From Roseburia sp. AF12-17LB (GTDB lineage: Bacteria > Bacillota > Clostridia > Lachnospirales > Lachnospiraceae), in contig NZ_QUHR01000001.1 of the NCBI RefSeq assembly GCF_003479605.1, forward strand, positions 372,001-436,000: a DNA stretch of 64,000 nt, in the 5' to 3' direction. The notes under the pieces are model-generated. The model searched no databases. It was not told where the DNA came from and saw only the letters and a list, made by a program, of their open reading frames with translations. A program made the translations under genes and the position numbers. Below, one piece after another: positions 43,901 to 51,711 of the stretch (positions are counted from its first letter, which is position 1; each line of letters begins with the position of its first letter).

Positions 43901-44114
43901 TTTAAAAGCGTATGCAGTAAAGAATCCAACCTTTGCGAATCCTGTTGTAGATAAACGTTACAGTTCCTGGTTTGCAGCAAACCGCTCTGGTACAGCTCCA
44001 TACATCGAATGGCTTGGTATATCAGAAAATCCATCTGGATTTGGTTGGGCTACAGAAAAAGGATATGGTTATAGTATTTTAAATGATTATATGAATCAGT
44101 TATATAAATATTAA
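40905..44114 (+). CDS. Exported bifunctional autolysin: amidase_3, four repeats, glucosaminidase
   Basis: A 1069-residue secreted wall hydrolase. The signal peptide (1-29) is followed by a long acidic Thr/Glu-rich stretch (about 30-100) and a beta-rich part (about 110-230). Residues about 280-488 are an N-acetylmuramoyl-L-alanine amidase (Amidase_3) with zinc and catalytic residues H288 (LDPGHDG), E302, H364 (SLHNNYS) and E450 (VEHAFMSN). Residues about 494-885 are four bipartite repeats. Residues about 893-1069 are a glucosaminidase with E954 in QAMKETGFLKF and QFNFAGMG, clearly related to the domain in the 7082-8641 protein. It should cut both the peptide and the glycan bonds of peptidoglycan. 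The ribosome site is AAAGGAG. Confidence 0.9.
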   Translation: MKKKWSRKAALLLAAVTILTSLPTEYLYAAQTQETQDTVTPEEQSNEETVIDTALTGQESITDTEQETTEAVEGTTATEETADGTETAGKSEIETQSADTQNAVTADILAAEDLLNYLVLDNAYIAVGGTQNVVANIGNEDLAIGGGRLLYHRVSDGAAYEMAATETDGNGLRFSETFADESRTGEYALDAIIYEKDGQEYQINLSDAGMDVRFGVNTEVETNPDAEVVDEATTDVDMDVVSFDENGNQTSEDSIADAIATQKAEAAESGISTARYNGNVVVVLDPGHDGTHGGSSANGFVEAQLNLKIAQYCKAELEEYYGVTVYMTRDSASCPNGGGDNKSCLQRRADIARDMGANLFVSLHNNYSSASSASGAEIWYPNQNYNPWTSQVGGSAASCILEQLTSLGLKGRGTQIRNANEDKYPDGSAADYYAVIRHCKEYGIPGIIVEHAFMSNSSDAANFLSNDEGLKKLGVADATGIAQYFGLKKEKPEEYSAVFDAAYYADRYPDLKTAFGNDDSALLQHFIQYGMAEGRQGSSQFDVYSYKNLYPDLRAAFGNNLKSYYMHYISSGKSEGRKATGVNTLQKPITTYNGIDYSAVYDYNYYLKKHSDLAKIYTNDDIGLLAHFVNCGMSEGRQAKDSFDVFSYRNQYQDLRVAFGNNLKSYYMHYISNGKAEGRKATGVKSIQNPITTYNGVDYSAVYDYNFYIKKYSDLARIYTNDEVGLLAHFVNCGMAEGRQAKADFDVFSYRNQYQDLRLAFGKDLKSYYFHYMNSGKKERRTAAGVKVLQNPVTIYNGTDYSAVYDYNYYNSKYSDLKSAFKGDDIDLLAHFVNNGMKEGRQASKKFNVQIYKNNYMDLQQAFGNDLKPYYMHYIQNGKAEGRNAESQIYHSVITKSTTTVNQMVNYYNAKASYPAYYGNANVPDIRSFCQVYYDEATAEGVDPALAFTQAMKETGFLKFTGQVKIDQFNFAGMGVTDASTNGDSYQNVREGIRAHVQHLKAYAVKNPTFANPVVDKRYSSWFAANRSGTAPYIEWLGISENPSGFGWATEKGYGYSILNDYMNQLYKY
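42384..43560 (+). repeat. Four bipartite ~100-residue repeats between amidase and glucosaminidase
   Basis: Eight halves in A-B order. The second and third A halves share a variant SDLAKIYTNDD in place of PDIKAAFGNDD, which suggests they duplicated as a pair. The fourth B half ends EGRNAES and leads into the glucosaminidase domain. Confidence 0.9.
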
Positions 44115-44133
44115 TAAGAATAAAGAAGATAGG

Positions 44134-44171
44134 AACCGGATGGTCGTTATTTGACCATCCGGTTTATTTTT
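44134..44171 (+). terminator. Strong rho-independent terminator after the bifunctional autolysin gene
   Basis: AACCGGATGGTC pairs perfectly with GACCATCCGGTT (12 pairs) across a seven-base loop and is followed by TATTTTT. It ends the run of repeat-bearing exported proteins. Confidence 0.92.
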
Positions 44172-44179
44172 GGTACAAT
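44151..44179 (+). promoter_or_regulatory. Promoter overlapping the terminator hairpin
   Basis: TTGACC (44151-44156), an exact 17-base spacer, and TACAAT (44174-44179). Both boxes match the sigma-A consensus at five of six positions. The -35 box is made of the loop end and the descending arm of the terminator. Transcription should begin near 44186, leaving about 30 bases of leader before the chosen start at 44217. Confidence 0.65.
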
Positions 44180-44216
44180 ATAGAAAGCTATGATTTCTTT
44201 TAAAATGGAGGCAACT

Positions 44217-46655
44217 ATGGCAGAAGTAAACTTTATAGTAGAATGTATCAGATTATATGCCCGGGAGGAAAGAACATTGATTATTCGGGGATTTTTCCCG
44301 GAAGATAATCCGGAAAACCGAACATTAAAAGTGTATCTGAATCAAAAAGAAATTCCAGTGGAATATACGATTACCAGTGGTGCAGAGGTAAGACGAAGAC
44401 ACTTGCAATACCGGATGAATGTAGGAGAAGAAATCACTGGAAAATTATTGTTACCGGAAGAAACTGTAGTAGATTTTAAAATATGTAGTTGCCTTGGAAC
44501 AGAAGAGACAGAAGTATATCATGTTAATAAAAAACAGTTCGAGAAGATGATAAATCATCTGGATGGAAATTTGGAGATGGAACGCCTGGAAGATGGGCAA
44601 TTTGTACTGACAGGATGGTGTGTGGCTGGAGAACAGACAAAGTGCCAGGCACAGGTAGATGGAAAAAATGTTCCGATAGATGTTCAGTGGAAATATCGAA
44701 AAGATGTTATGGATGTATTTCCTGAGTTAGAAGAAACGGTAAAATGCGGATTTGAAATTTATGTACCGGAACAAAATGGCAGAAAACTCAGTTTACATTT
44801 ATATGCAAATGAAAAAGAAAATAAGTATATCGTGTCTCTGGATAAAGTGAGACATGGTGAAAGTGGGCATGATACAGTAAGCCTGTTTCAAAAAGGGATA
44901 TGTTATTGGAAACAGTATGGTGTGAAACGTACAATACGTAAAATAATTAGAAAAATGCAGGGAAAAAAGGATACTGTATCATACGAGGATTTTCTGAAAA
45001 AATATGGTGTGAAGGAAGAAGAACTGGCTCGTCAGAGACAGGAAGTATTTGAAAATGGTCCATGTTTCTCCATTGCAGTTCCGCTGTACCAGACAAAAGA
45101 AAAATATCTGCGGGAAATGATAGAATCGGTACAGGCACAGACTTATACGAATTGGGAGCTTTGCCTTGCGGATGGAAGTGGCAGGGAGCACAGCCTCCAG
45201 CCTGTTGTCGGGGAATATATTGCAAAAGATAAACGGATTAAATATTGCCTTTTAGACAGCAACGAGGGAATTGCCGGCAATACCAATGAAGCATTGAAAA
45301 TGGCAGACGGTGATTTTGTTGTGCTGACAGACCATGATGATTTACTTTCTCCGGAAGCACTGTATCAGTGTGCAAAAGCGGTACAGAAGGAGCCGCAGAC
45401 AGATGTGATTTATTCGGACGAAGATAAAGTGGATATGAGTGGAAAGAAGTTTTTTGAGCCACATTTTAAATCCGATTATAATATTGATTTGTTGTGTACC
45501 ATGAATTATATCTGTCATCTCTTTGTTGTTCGCAAAGATGTGATGGAGCGGGCGGGGCTATTTGAAAGCTGTTATGATGGTGCACAGGATCATGATTTTA
45601 TTTTACGCTGTACCGAGAAGGCGGAGCATATCGTGCATATTCCCAAGGTGCTGTATCATTGGCGGTGTCATGCACAGTCAACCTCCGAGAATCCGGAAAG
45701 CAAGTTATATGCCTTCGAAAACGGATGCAAAGCGGTAAAAGCACATTATGACAGAATCGGAATTCCAGCAGAAGTGGAGCAGGGACCCTTCTATGGGATG
45801 TACCGTACCCATTATCTCTGGAAGGAGCAGCCGCTAGTATCTATTTTGATTCCAAATAAGGATCATGTTGCGGATTTAAAAAAATGTATGGATTCCATTG
45901 AAGAGAAATCCTCATACCGGAATTTTGAATTTATCATTGTAGAGAATAACAGTACAGAAGAAGAGACCTTCGCTTATTATAAAGAGATTGAGAAAAGGGA
46001 TAATGTCAGAGTTTTATATTACAAGGAAGAGTTTAACTATTCAAGAATTAATAATTTTGGCGCAAAAGAGGCAAATGGGGAATATGTCCTGCTTCTGAAC
46101 AATGATACAGAAATGATTGAACCGGACAGCATCAAAGAAATGCTGGATGTATGCATGCGTCCTGATGTTGGAATTGTGGGAGCAAAGTTAATATTTGAAG
46201 ATAATACCATTCAGCATGCCGGAGTTATCATTGGATTTGGCGGTGTTGCAGGACATGCCTTTATCGGACAGGACAGAGATGATAATGGATATTTTTCAAG
46301 AATTATAAGTGTTCAGGACTTGTCAGCAGTAACGGCAGCCTGCCTGATGGTAAGACGAAGTGTATTTGATGAAGTAGAGGGCTTAAATGAAGAATTTAAG
46401 GTAGCCTTTAATGATATTGATTTTTGCCTGAAGGTAAGAAAAGCGGGCTATCTTGTAGTATATAATCCATATGCCCAGTTCTATCATTATGAGTCAAAAT
46501 CCAGAGGGCAGGAGGATTCCGCAGATAAAGTAGCAAGATTCCAGCAGGAGATAGGTTTATTTGGAGAACGATGGGGAGAACTTTTAGAAAATGGAGATCC
46601 GTACTATAATCCGAATTTAACACTGGATAAAGCAGATTTTTCTTTGAAAGAGTAG
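44217..46655 (+). CDS. Double GT2 glycosyltransferase, paralogue of the one at 4515-7085
   Basis: About 812 residues with the same plan as the earlier double GT2: N-terminal beta modules (1-240), GT2 domain 1 (about 280-500; FSIAVPLYQTKEKYL, LTDHDDLL with D372, VIYSDEDKVDM) and GT2 domain 2 (about 540-790; VSILIPNKDHVADL, VENNSTEEET, LLNNDTEMI with D630). ATG 44217 is chosen because GGAGG stands five bases before it; an ATG at 44190 would be almost leaderless with the promoter seen here. Unlike its paralogue it has ordinary G+C for the locus. Two such enzymes suggest two chain backbones or two stages of one backbone. Confidence 0.88.
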   Translation: MAEVNFIVECIRLYAREERTLIIRGFFPEDNPENRTLKVYLNQKEIPVEYTITSGAEVRRRHLQYRMNVGEEITGKLLLPEETVVDFKICSCLGTEETEVYHVNKKQFEKMINHLDGNLEMERLEDGQFVLTGWCVAGEQTKCQAQVDGKNVPIDVQWKYRKDVMDVFPELEETVKCGFEIYVPEQNGRKLSLHLYANEKENKYIVSLDKVRHGESGHDTVSLFQKGICYWKQYGVKRTIRKIIRKMQGKKDTVSYEDFLKKYGVKEEELARQRQEVFENGPCFSIAVPLYQTKEKYLREMIESVQAQTYTNWELCLADGSGREHSLQPVVGEYIAKDKRIKYCLLDSNEGIAGNTNEALKMADGDFVVLTDHDDLLSPEALYQCAKAVQKEPQTDVIYSDEDKVDMSGKKFFEPHFKSDYNIDLLCTMNYICHLFVVRKDVMERAGLFESCYDGAQDHDFILRCTEKAEHIVHIPKVLYHWRCHAQSTSENPESKLYAFENGCKAVKAHYDRIGIPAEVEQGPFYGMYRTHYLWKEQPLVSILIPNKDHVADLKKCMDSIEEKSSYRNFEFIIVENNSTEEETFAYYKEIEKRDNVRVLYYKEEFNYSRINNFGAKEANGEYVLLLNNDTEMIEPDSIKEMLDVCMRPDVGIVGAKLIFEDNTIQHAGVIIGFGGVAGHAFIGQDRDDNGYFSRIISVQDLSAVTAACLMVRRSVFDEVEGLNEEFKVAFNDIDFCLKVRKAGYLVVYNPYAQFYHYESKSRGQEDSADKVARFQQEIGLFGERWGELLENGDPYYNPNLTLDKADFSLKE

Positions 46656-46663
46656 CGTATTTA

Positions 46664-46692
46664 TTGTGTTAAAGAACAAAAAGTCATATAAT
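46664..46692 (+). promoter_or_regulatory. Possible promoter before the aminotransferase gene
   Basis: A perfect TATAAT (46687-46692) with TTGTGT (46664-46669) at a 17-base spacer, in the 65-base gap between the double GT2 and wecE. The -35 is weak (three of six), and no terminator precedes it, so it may be internal to a longer operon. Confidence 0.42.
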
Positions 46693-46720
46693 GACGTTAA
46701 TATACAATGGAGGATGAAAA

Positions 46721-47854
46721 ATGATTAATTTCAACGAACCACCTTATATGGAAAAAAGCATGGACTATATCCGTAAGGCGGTAGAAAATAAGAAAATATG
46801 TGGGGATGGAGAATACACAAAGAAGTGTAATGCCTGGTTAGAAGAACATACAGGAACAAAAAAGGCATTACTGACAACATCCTGTACCCATGCAACAGAG
46901 CTTGCAGCAATTCTGTCAGAAATTAAGCCGGGAGACGAAGTAATTATGCCGGCTTATACCTTTGTGTCAACAGCAGATGCTTTTGTACTAAGAGGGGCAA
47001 AGGCAGTATTTGTAGATATCCGGCCGGATACCATGAATATCGACGAAAAACTGATTGAACATGCAATTACGGATAAGACAAGAGCAATTGTTCCGGTACA
47101 TTATGCCGGGGTATCCTGTGAAATGGATACTATTCTTGCAATAGCAAAGAAATATAATCTTCTGGTGATTGAAGATGCAGCCCAGGGTGTGATGTCTTCT
47201 TATAAGGGAAAAGCACTTGGAACCATGGGAGATTACGGATGTTACAGTTTTCATGAGACGAAGAATTACAGTATGGGAGAAGGCGGAGCACTTTTAATCC
47301 GGGATGAGAAAAATGTAGAGAATGCAGAAATTGTCCGGGAGAAAGGAACAAACCGTAGTAAATTCTTCCGGGGGCAGATTGATAAGTATACCTGGGTAGA
47401 AGCGGGGTCTTCTTATCTGCCAAGTGAATTGAATGCAGCATATCTTTATGCACAACTTGAAGTAGCGGATAAGATTAATGAAAAACGTCTGTCTATCTGG
47501 AACCGCTATTGGGATGGATTGGAAAAATTATCTGATGAGGGTAAAATTGCCCGCCCAACGATACCGGATGGTTGTGTACATAATGCACATATGTTTTATC
47601 TCAAGGCCAGAGATTTAGAAGAAAGAACAGCTTTAATCAGTTATTTAAAGGAACAGGGTGTACAGGCGGTATTTCATTATATACCATTACATACAGCACC
47701 GGCAGGTCAGCGTTATGGTGTATTTGCTGGAGAAGACCGTTATACAACAGTGGAAAGCGAGAAGCTGGTTCGATTACCGTTGTATTATAATCTGTCATTG
47801 GAGCAGGCAGATTATGTAATTGATAAGGTCAATGCATTTTACAAAGAGAGATAA
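46721..47854 (+). CDS. wecE: dTDP-4-amino-4,6-dideoxygalactose transaminase (WecE)
   Basis: A 377-residue PLP-dependent sugar aminotransferase of the DegT/DnrJ/EryC1 family that makes dTDP-Fuc4N from dTDP-4-keto-6-deoxyglucose and glutamate. It closely follows E. coli WecE as I recall it: NFNEPP start, KICGDGEYTKKC, EVIMPAYTFVSTADAFVLRG, VEDAAQGV-like IEDAAQGVMSSYKG, and PLP lysine K181 in FHETKNY, with EKGTNRSKFFRGQIDKYTW after it. The product normally goes to an acetyltransferase (WecD); here an epimerase and an ATP-grasp ligase follow. RmlA and RmlB, which make the substrate, are not in the window. Confidence 0.93.
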   Translation: MINFNEPPYMEKSMDYIRKAVENKKICGDGEYTKKCNAWLEEHTGTKKALLTTSCTHATELAAILSEIKPGDEVIMPAYTFVSTADAFVLRGAKAVFVDIRPDTMNIDEKLIEHAITDKTRAIVPVHYAGVSCEMDTILAIAKKYNLLVIEDAAQGVMSSYKGKALGTMGDYGCYSFHETKNYSMGEGGALLIRDEKNVENAEIVREKGTNRSKFFRGQIDKYTWVEAGSSYLPSELNAAYLYAQLEVADKINEKRLSIWNRYWDGLEKLSDEGKIARPTIPDGCVHNAHMFYLKARDLEERTALISYLKEQGVQAVFHYIPLHTAPAGQRYGVFAGEDRYTTVESEKLVRLPLYYNLSLEQADYVIDKVNAFYKER

Positions 47855-47883
47855 ATGAAAATACAGGAAAGAGGATTAAGGAT

Positions 47884-48900
47884 ATGGTTGTTATTATTGG
47901 GGCAACAGGATTTATTGGAATGTATACGGTAGACCGCTTTTTAGAAGAAGGCTATGAGGTGCTGGCAACTGGAAGAAATGCAATCATGAAGCAGGAACTG
48001 GAAGCAAAAGGCGTTACCTGTGTGTCATTGGATATTTCGAAAAAAGAAGATTTTGATAAATTACCGACAGAAGGTGTAGAGGGTGTCATTTTACTGGCAG
48101 GTCTGCTTCCGGCAAATGCACCGGTGGATATCAGTGCAGATGAGAATGCCGCAGACTATATCCGTATCAATGTAGAGGGAACCATTAATGTGCTGGAATA
48201 CTGCCGGAAGAATGGCATTAAGAAAGTGATTGCTACCAGCAGCTATGCAGATGTAAGAAATGCATGGAAAAAAGGCGTTGCCTTAAAAGAGACAGAGCCG
48301 AGAGATTTCATGTATACTGGAGACCATGCGGTATATGTGATTTCCAAAAATGCCGCCAATGATGTGATGGAATATTATAATGAGCAGCATGGCATGCAGT
48401 GTGCATCTTTCCGCCTGCCACCGGTATACGGAGTAGGACCTCATTCTGAGATTTATGTGAATGGTAAATATTATAAGACCGGAATCCAGACCTTTATTGA
48501 GAATGCAGAAGCCGGAAAAGATATTGAAATCTGGGGTGACCCACAGATTTCCAGAGACATTATTTATGTAAAGGATGTTGCGAGAGCATTTGTGCTGGCA
48601 TTACGCAGTGATAAGACCTATGGTCTTTATAATATGACATCCGGTACAGAACTTACTTTAGAGGAGCAGGTGCAGACCGTTATTGATGTATTTGGACCGG
48701 GTAAGGGTTCTAAGATTGTCTATCGCCCGGACAAGCCAAATAATACACCATCCTTTTTGTTTGACATGACAAAGGCGAAGGAAGATTTCGGCTTTGTACC
48801 GGAATATCTTTCTTATCGTGCAATAATGGAAGATTATAAAAAAGAATTAGAAAGCGGAAGATGGGATAAGTTCATCGCAAGCCGCCGCAAGGATAAATAA
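47884..48900 (+). CDS. NAD-dependent sugar epimerase/dehydratase
   Basis: A 338-residue extended SDR: VVIIGATGFIGMYTVDRFL cofactor loop, VILLAG, ATSSYADVR, and Y-x3-K in VYVISKNAA, followed by FRLPPVYGVGP and DIIYVKDVARAFV. It sits between WecE and an ATP-grasp enzyme in a tight run, so it probably changes the configuration or oxidises the 4-amino sugar or its nucleotide form. The exact reaction is not readable. An AGGAAAGAGG-like ribosome site precedes the ATG. Confidence 0.82.
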   Translation: MVVIIGATGFIGMYTVDRFLEEGYEVLATGRNAIMKQELEAKGVTCVSLDISKKEDFDKLPTEGVEGVILLAGLLPANAPVDISADENAADYIRINVEGTINVLEYCRKNGIKKVIATSSYADVRNAWKKGVALKETEPRDFMYTGDHAVYVISKNAANDVMEYYNEQHGMQCASFRLPPVYGVGPHSEIYVNGKYYKTGIQTFIENAEAGKDIEIWGDPQISRDIIYVKDVARAFVLALRSDKTYGLYNMTSGTELTLEEQVQTVIDVFGPGKGSKIVYRPDKPNNTPSFLFDMTKAKEDFGFVPEYLSYRAIMEDYKKELESGRWDKFIASRRKDK

Positions 48901-48919
48901 GTGCCGGGAGGATGGCAAT

Positions 48920-50065
48920 ATGAAGAAAATTGTAATTATAGGAGCGAATTCTTTTCAGAATCCGCTCATTTTAAAGGCAAAAGAGATGGGATATGAGACA
49001 CATGTATTTGCATGGAAAGATGGCTCTATCGGAGAGAGGACAGCAGATTATTTTTATCCTATCAGCATTGTGGAAAAGGAAGCAATCTTAGAAGAATGCC
49101 GGAGGATTCAGCCGGATGCAGTTGCAACAATAGCATCTGATCTTGCCAATATTACCGTGCAGTATCTGGCAGAGCAGCTTGGATTACCACATAATTCTGA
49201 CAACTGTATCTATATATCTACCAATAAATTTGCTATGCGGGAAGCTTTTTCGAAGCATGGTGTGCCTACACCGGGCTTTGTCAGTGTATGTGAAGGGGAT
49301 GATTATGCGGCGGCTGTAGCAGATATGCAGTTTCCAATGATTGTAAAACCGACCGACCGTTCCGGAAGCCGCGGTATTATGAGGGTGGAACGTCTTGAAG
49401 AGATTGCTCCGGCAGTGGAAGAGGCAGTGCGTAATTCCTTTGAAAAGAAGGCAATTATTGAGGAATATATCGAAGGCAATGAATATAGCTGTGAATGTAT
49501 TTCTTATCAGGGCAGACATCATGTACTGGCGGTGACAAAGAAATATACCACAGGATATCCTCATTTTATTGAGACCGGACATATGGAGCCGCCGGAGCTT
49601 TCTGAAATCGAAATGAACCGGGTGAAGGAATTTATTCCGAAGGCACTGACAGCCCTTGAGATTGAAAATGGTGCTTCTCATTCAGAATTTAAACTGGATG
49701 CCGATGGTAATGTACGAATCATTGAAATCGGTTCCCGTATGGGTGGCGACTGTATTGGCTCCCATCTGGTATATTTATCTTCCGGATATGACTTTGTCCG
49801 CATGGTAATTGAGACTGCTTTGGGACAGGAACCGGAACTGACACCGGCACATGAGCCAATGTGCGCGGGAATCCGCTTTGTGTTTACAAAGAAGGATCTG
49901 GATGTCTTGGAAGAGATTAAGAGCAAAAGTCCGGAACTGCTTCAGATGGTCAGTGAAATGGAGCCGGTAGGAGAACATCAGGTAGTAGACAGTGGAAGCC
50001 GTTTTGGTTATTACATTCTGGCTGGAAAAAATCAGGCAGAGATTAAGGATTGGTTGGAACGATGA
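48920..50065 (+). CDS. ATP-grasp ligase
   Basis: A 381-residue carboxylate-amine ligase of the ATP-grasp type. The N-terminal Rossmann-like part begins KIVIIGANSFQNPLILKAKE. The ATP-grasp core has FPMIVKPTDRSGSRGIMRVE (P-loop-like lysine), IIEEYIEGNEYSCECIS, ENGASHSEFKLDADGNVRII, and IEIGSRMGGDCIG. Such enzymes join an amino group to a carboxylate through an acyl phosphate. With WecE two genes upstream, linking an amino acid or other acid to the 4-amino sugar is a plausible role (inference). Its last four bases overlap the next gene (ATGA). Confidence 0.85.
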   Translation: MKKIVIIGANSFQNPLILKAKEMGYETHVFAWKDGSIGERTADYFYPISIVEKEAILEECRRIQPDAVATIASDLANITVQYLAEQLGLPHNSDNCIYISTNKFAMREAFSKHGVPTPGFVSVCEGDDYAAAVADMQFPMIVKPTDRSGSRGIMRVERLEEIAPAVEEAVRNSFEKKAIIEEYIEGNEYSCECISYQGRHHVLAVTKKYTTGYPHFIETGHMEPPELSEIEMNRVKEFIPKALTALEIENGASHSEFKLDADGNVRIIEIGSRMGGDCIGSHLVYLSSGYDFVRMVIETALGQEPELTPAHEPMCAGIRFVFTKKDLDVLEEIKSKSPELLQMVSEMEPVGEHQVVDSGSRFGYYILAGKNQAEIKDWLER

Positions 50066-50418
50066 GTAAAGTAGAAGGAAAGAAAAAGTGGATACTGCTG
50101 ATTTTACTGCAGCTGGTAATTATGATATACACATTATCCGGTGTGGCAGCGAAGTTTGCAGCAGGATATGAGTTTTTATCCATGGGATTTATTCTGTGTT
50201 ACGGAGTGGAAATCTGCATCCTTGGATTGTATGCCATTTTCTGGCAGCAGATTATCAAAAGGGTTGATTTGTCGGTAGCATATGCAAACCGGAGCATTGC
50301 GATTCTATGGTCTATGATCTGGGCAGCGCTGATTTTTGGAGAACATATTTCGGTACAGAATATTATTGGTGTCCTTCTGGTAATTGCCGGCACCATGATT
50401 GTGAATAAGGAGGGTTAA
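50062..50418 (+). CDS. SMR/EamA-type small membrane protein, first flippase half
   Basis: A 118-residue protein with four hydrophobic segments, the size of one small-multidrug-resistance or ArnE/ArnF-like subunit. SVAYANRSIAILWSMIWAAL followed by LIFGEHISVQNIIGVLLVIA is the typical third/fourth helix pair of the family. The next gene encodes a similar 110-residue protein and the one after that a polyprenyl-phosphate GT2, which is the ArnC-ArnE-ArnF pattern. Together the two halves should flip the polyprenyl-phosphate sugar. ATG 50062 overlaps the ATP-grasp stop. Confidence 0.82.
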   Translation: MSKVEGKKKWILLILLQLVIMIYTLSGVAAKFAAGYEFLSMGFILCYGVEICILGLYAIFWQQIIKRVDLSVAYANRSIAILWSMIWAALIFGEHISVQNIIGVLLVIAGTMIVNKEG

Positions 50419-50421
50419 AAG

Positions 50422-50754
50422 ATGATATACTGGCTTTTTCTGGTGGCATCCGTAGTAGTAGCTTCCTTTTCGCAGATTTTGTTAAAGAAAAGTGCTGCAA
50501 AAAAATATGATAATGTAATAAAGGAATACTTAAATCCATATGTCATCATCGGATATGCCATGATGGTAGGAACTACCGTATTGACGATTCTGGCATATCA
50601 TGGAATTGAATATAAGAATGGCCCGGTCATTGAATCCCTGGGCTATATCTTAATTATGATTTTAAGCTTTTTCTTTTTTAAAGAGCCGATTACAAAACGT
50701 AAAGTATTTGGAAATGCACTGATACTGCTTGGCATTATCGTGTTTTACTTATAG
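50422..50754 (+). CDS. SMR/EamA-type small membrane protein, second flippase half
   Basis: A 110-residue protein with four hydrophobic segments. PVIESLGYILIMILSFFFF followed by KEPITKRKVFGNALILLGII matches the C-terminal half of ArnE/SMR subunits. It starts three bases after the first half; the pair is presumably a heterodimer with opposite membrane topology, as with ArnE/ArnF. The first stop is followed by AGG at the right distance, so the two are co-translated. Substrate follows from the adjacent GT2 and is not known. Confidence 0.82.
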   Translation: MIYWLFLVASVVVASFSQILLKKSAAKKYDNVIKEYLNPYVIIGYAMMVGTTVLTILAYHGIEYKNGPVIESLGYILIMILSFFFFKEPITKRKVFGNALILLGIIVFYL

Positions 50755-50760
50755 GAGGGT

Positions 50761-51711
50761 ATGAAAATGGATATATCAGTTGTAGTTCCGGTCTATGGAT
50801 GCCGGGCAGCACTGCATGAATTGCATAGACGTCTGGTGGAATCAGTAAGCACCATCACCGATGATTTTGAAATTATTCTGGTAAATGATGCCTGCCCGCA
50901 GAATTCATGGGAAGTAATCGAAGAAATCTGTAAGGAGGACAGCCGCGTAAAAGGGATTGAATTATCCCGGAATTTTGGACAGATTATGGCAATTACTGCA
51001 GGACTGGATGCCTCAAAGGGAGACTGGGTAGTGGTGATGGACTGTGATTTACAGGACCGACCGGAAGAAATCCCGAATCTTTATCGCAAGGCTCAGGAAG
51101 GTTATGATGTGGTCTTTGCCAGACGAGCACATAGAAAAGATTCTTTCTTAAAGGTATTGGTATCTAAAATATTCTATAAGATTTATTCCTTTGCATCGGA
51201 TGGACACTATGATCCGGCAATCTGTAATTTCAGTATCAGCAAACGTGTGGTAATCGATAATTATTGTAAAATGCGGGAAATGCACCGTGCCTTTGTTATC
51301 TATGTAAAATGGCTTGGCTTTAAACAGACAGCCATTGATGTAGAGCATGATCAGCGTTTTGAGGGAAAATCTTCTTATAACATGAAGAAGCGTTTTAAGA
51401 TGGCGGGAGAGATTTTAACTTCCCAGTCAGATAAACTTTTGAAATTCACCATGGGCTTTGGATTCCTGATGTCCATCATTTCAGCAATGATAATTATCGG
51501 ACTGATTATCTATTATTTTACCGGTCATGTGGCAGCAGGCTGGACTAGTATCGTAGCAACCAACTGTCTCATCGGAGGAATTATTATTATGGTAGTCGGT
51601 CTGGTAGGCATTTATGTAGGAAATATCTTTATGCAGTCAAAACAAAGACCATTATATGTGGTGCGCCAGATGCTGAATGAGGAGAAGGAAGATGCAGATT
51701 CAAGTCGATAG
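50761..51711 (+). CDS. Polyprenyl-phosphate GT2 glycosyltransferase (ArnC/GtrB-like)
   Basis: A 316-residue GT2 enzyme. DISVVVPVYGCRAALHELH, LVNDACPQNSWEVIE, the metal site VMDCDLQDRPEEIP and ARRAHRKDSFLK are characteristic of ArnC/GtrB enzymes, and two C-terminal hydrophobic segments (about 227-252 and 262-287) anchor it. It loads undecaprenyl phosphate with a sugar from a nucleotide donor. Position after the SMR pair and before three GT-C-like membrane proteins makes a complete lipid-sugar relay. The last 20 bases overlap the YfhO-like gene. Confidence 0.9.
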   Translation: MKMDISVVVPVYGCRAALHELHRRLVESVSTITDDFEIILVNDACPQNSWEVIEEICKEDSRVKGIELSRNFGQIMAITAGLDASKGDWVVVMDCDLQDRPEEIPNLYRKAQEGYDVVFARRAHRKDSFLKVLVSKIFYKIYSFASDGHYDPAICNFSISKRVVIDNYCKMREMHRAFVIYVKWLGFKQTAIDVEHDQRFEGKSSYNMKKRFKMAGEILTSQSDKLLKFTMGFGFLMSIISAMIIIGLIIYYFTGHVAAGWTSIVATNCLIGGIIIMVVGLVGIYVGNIFMQSKQRPLYVVRQMLNEEKEDADSSR

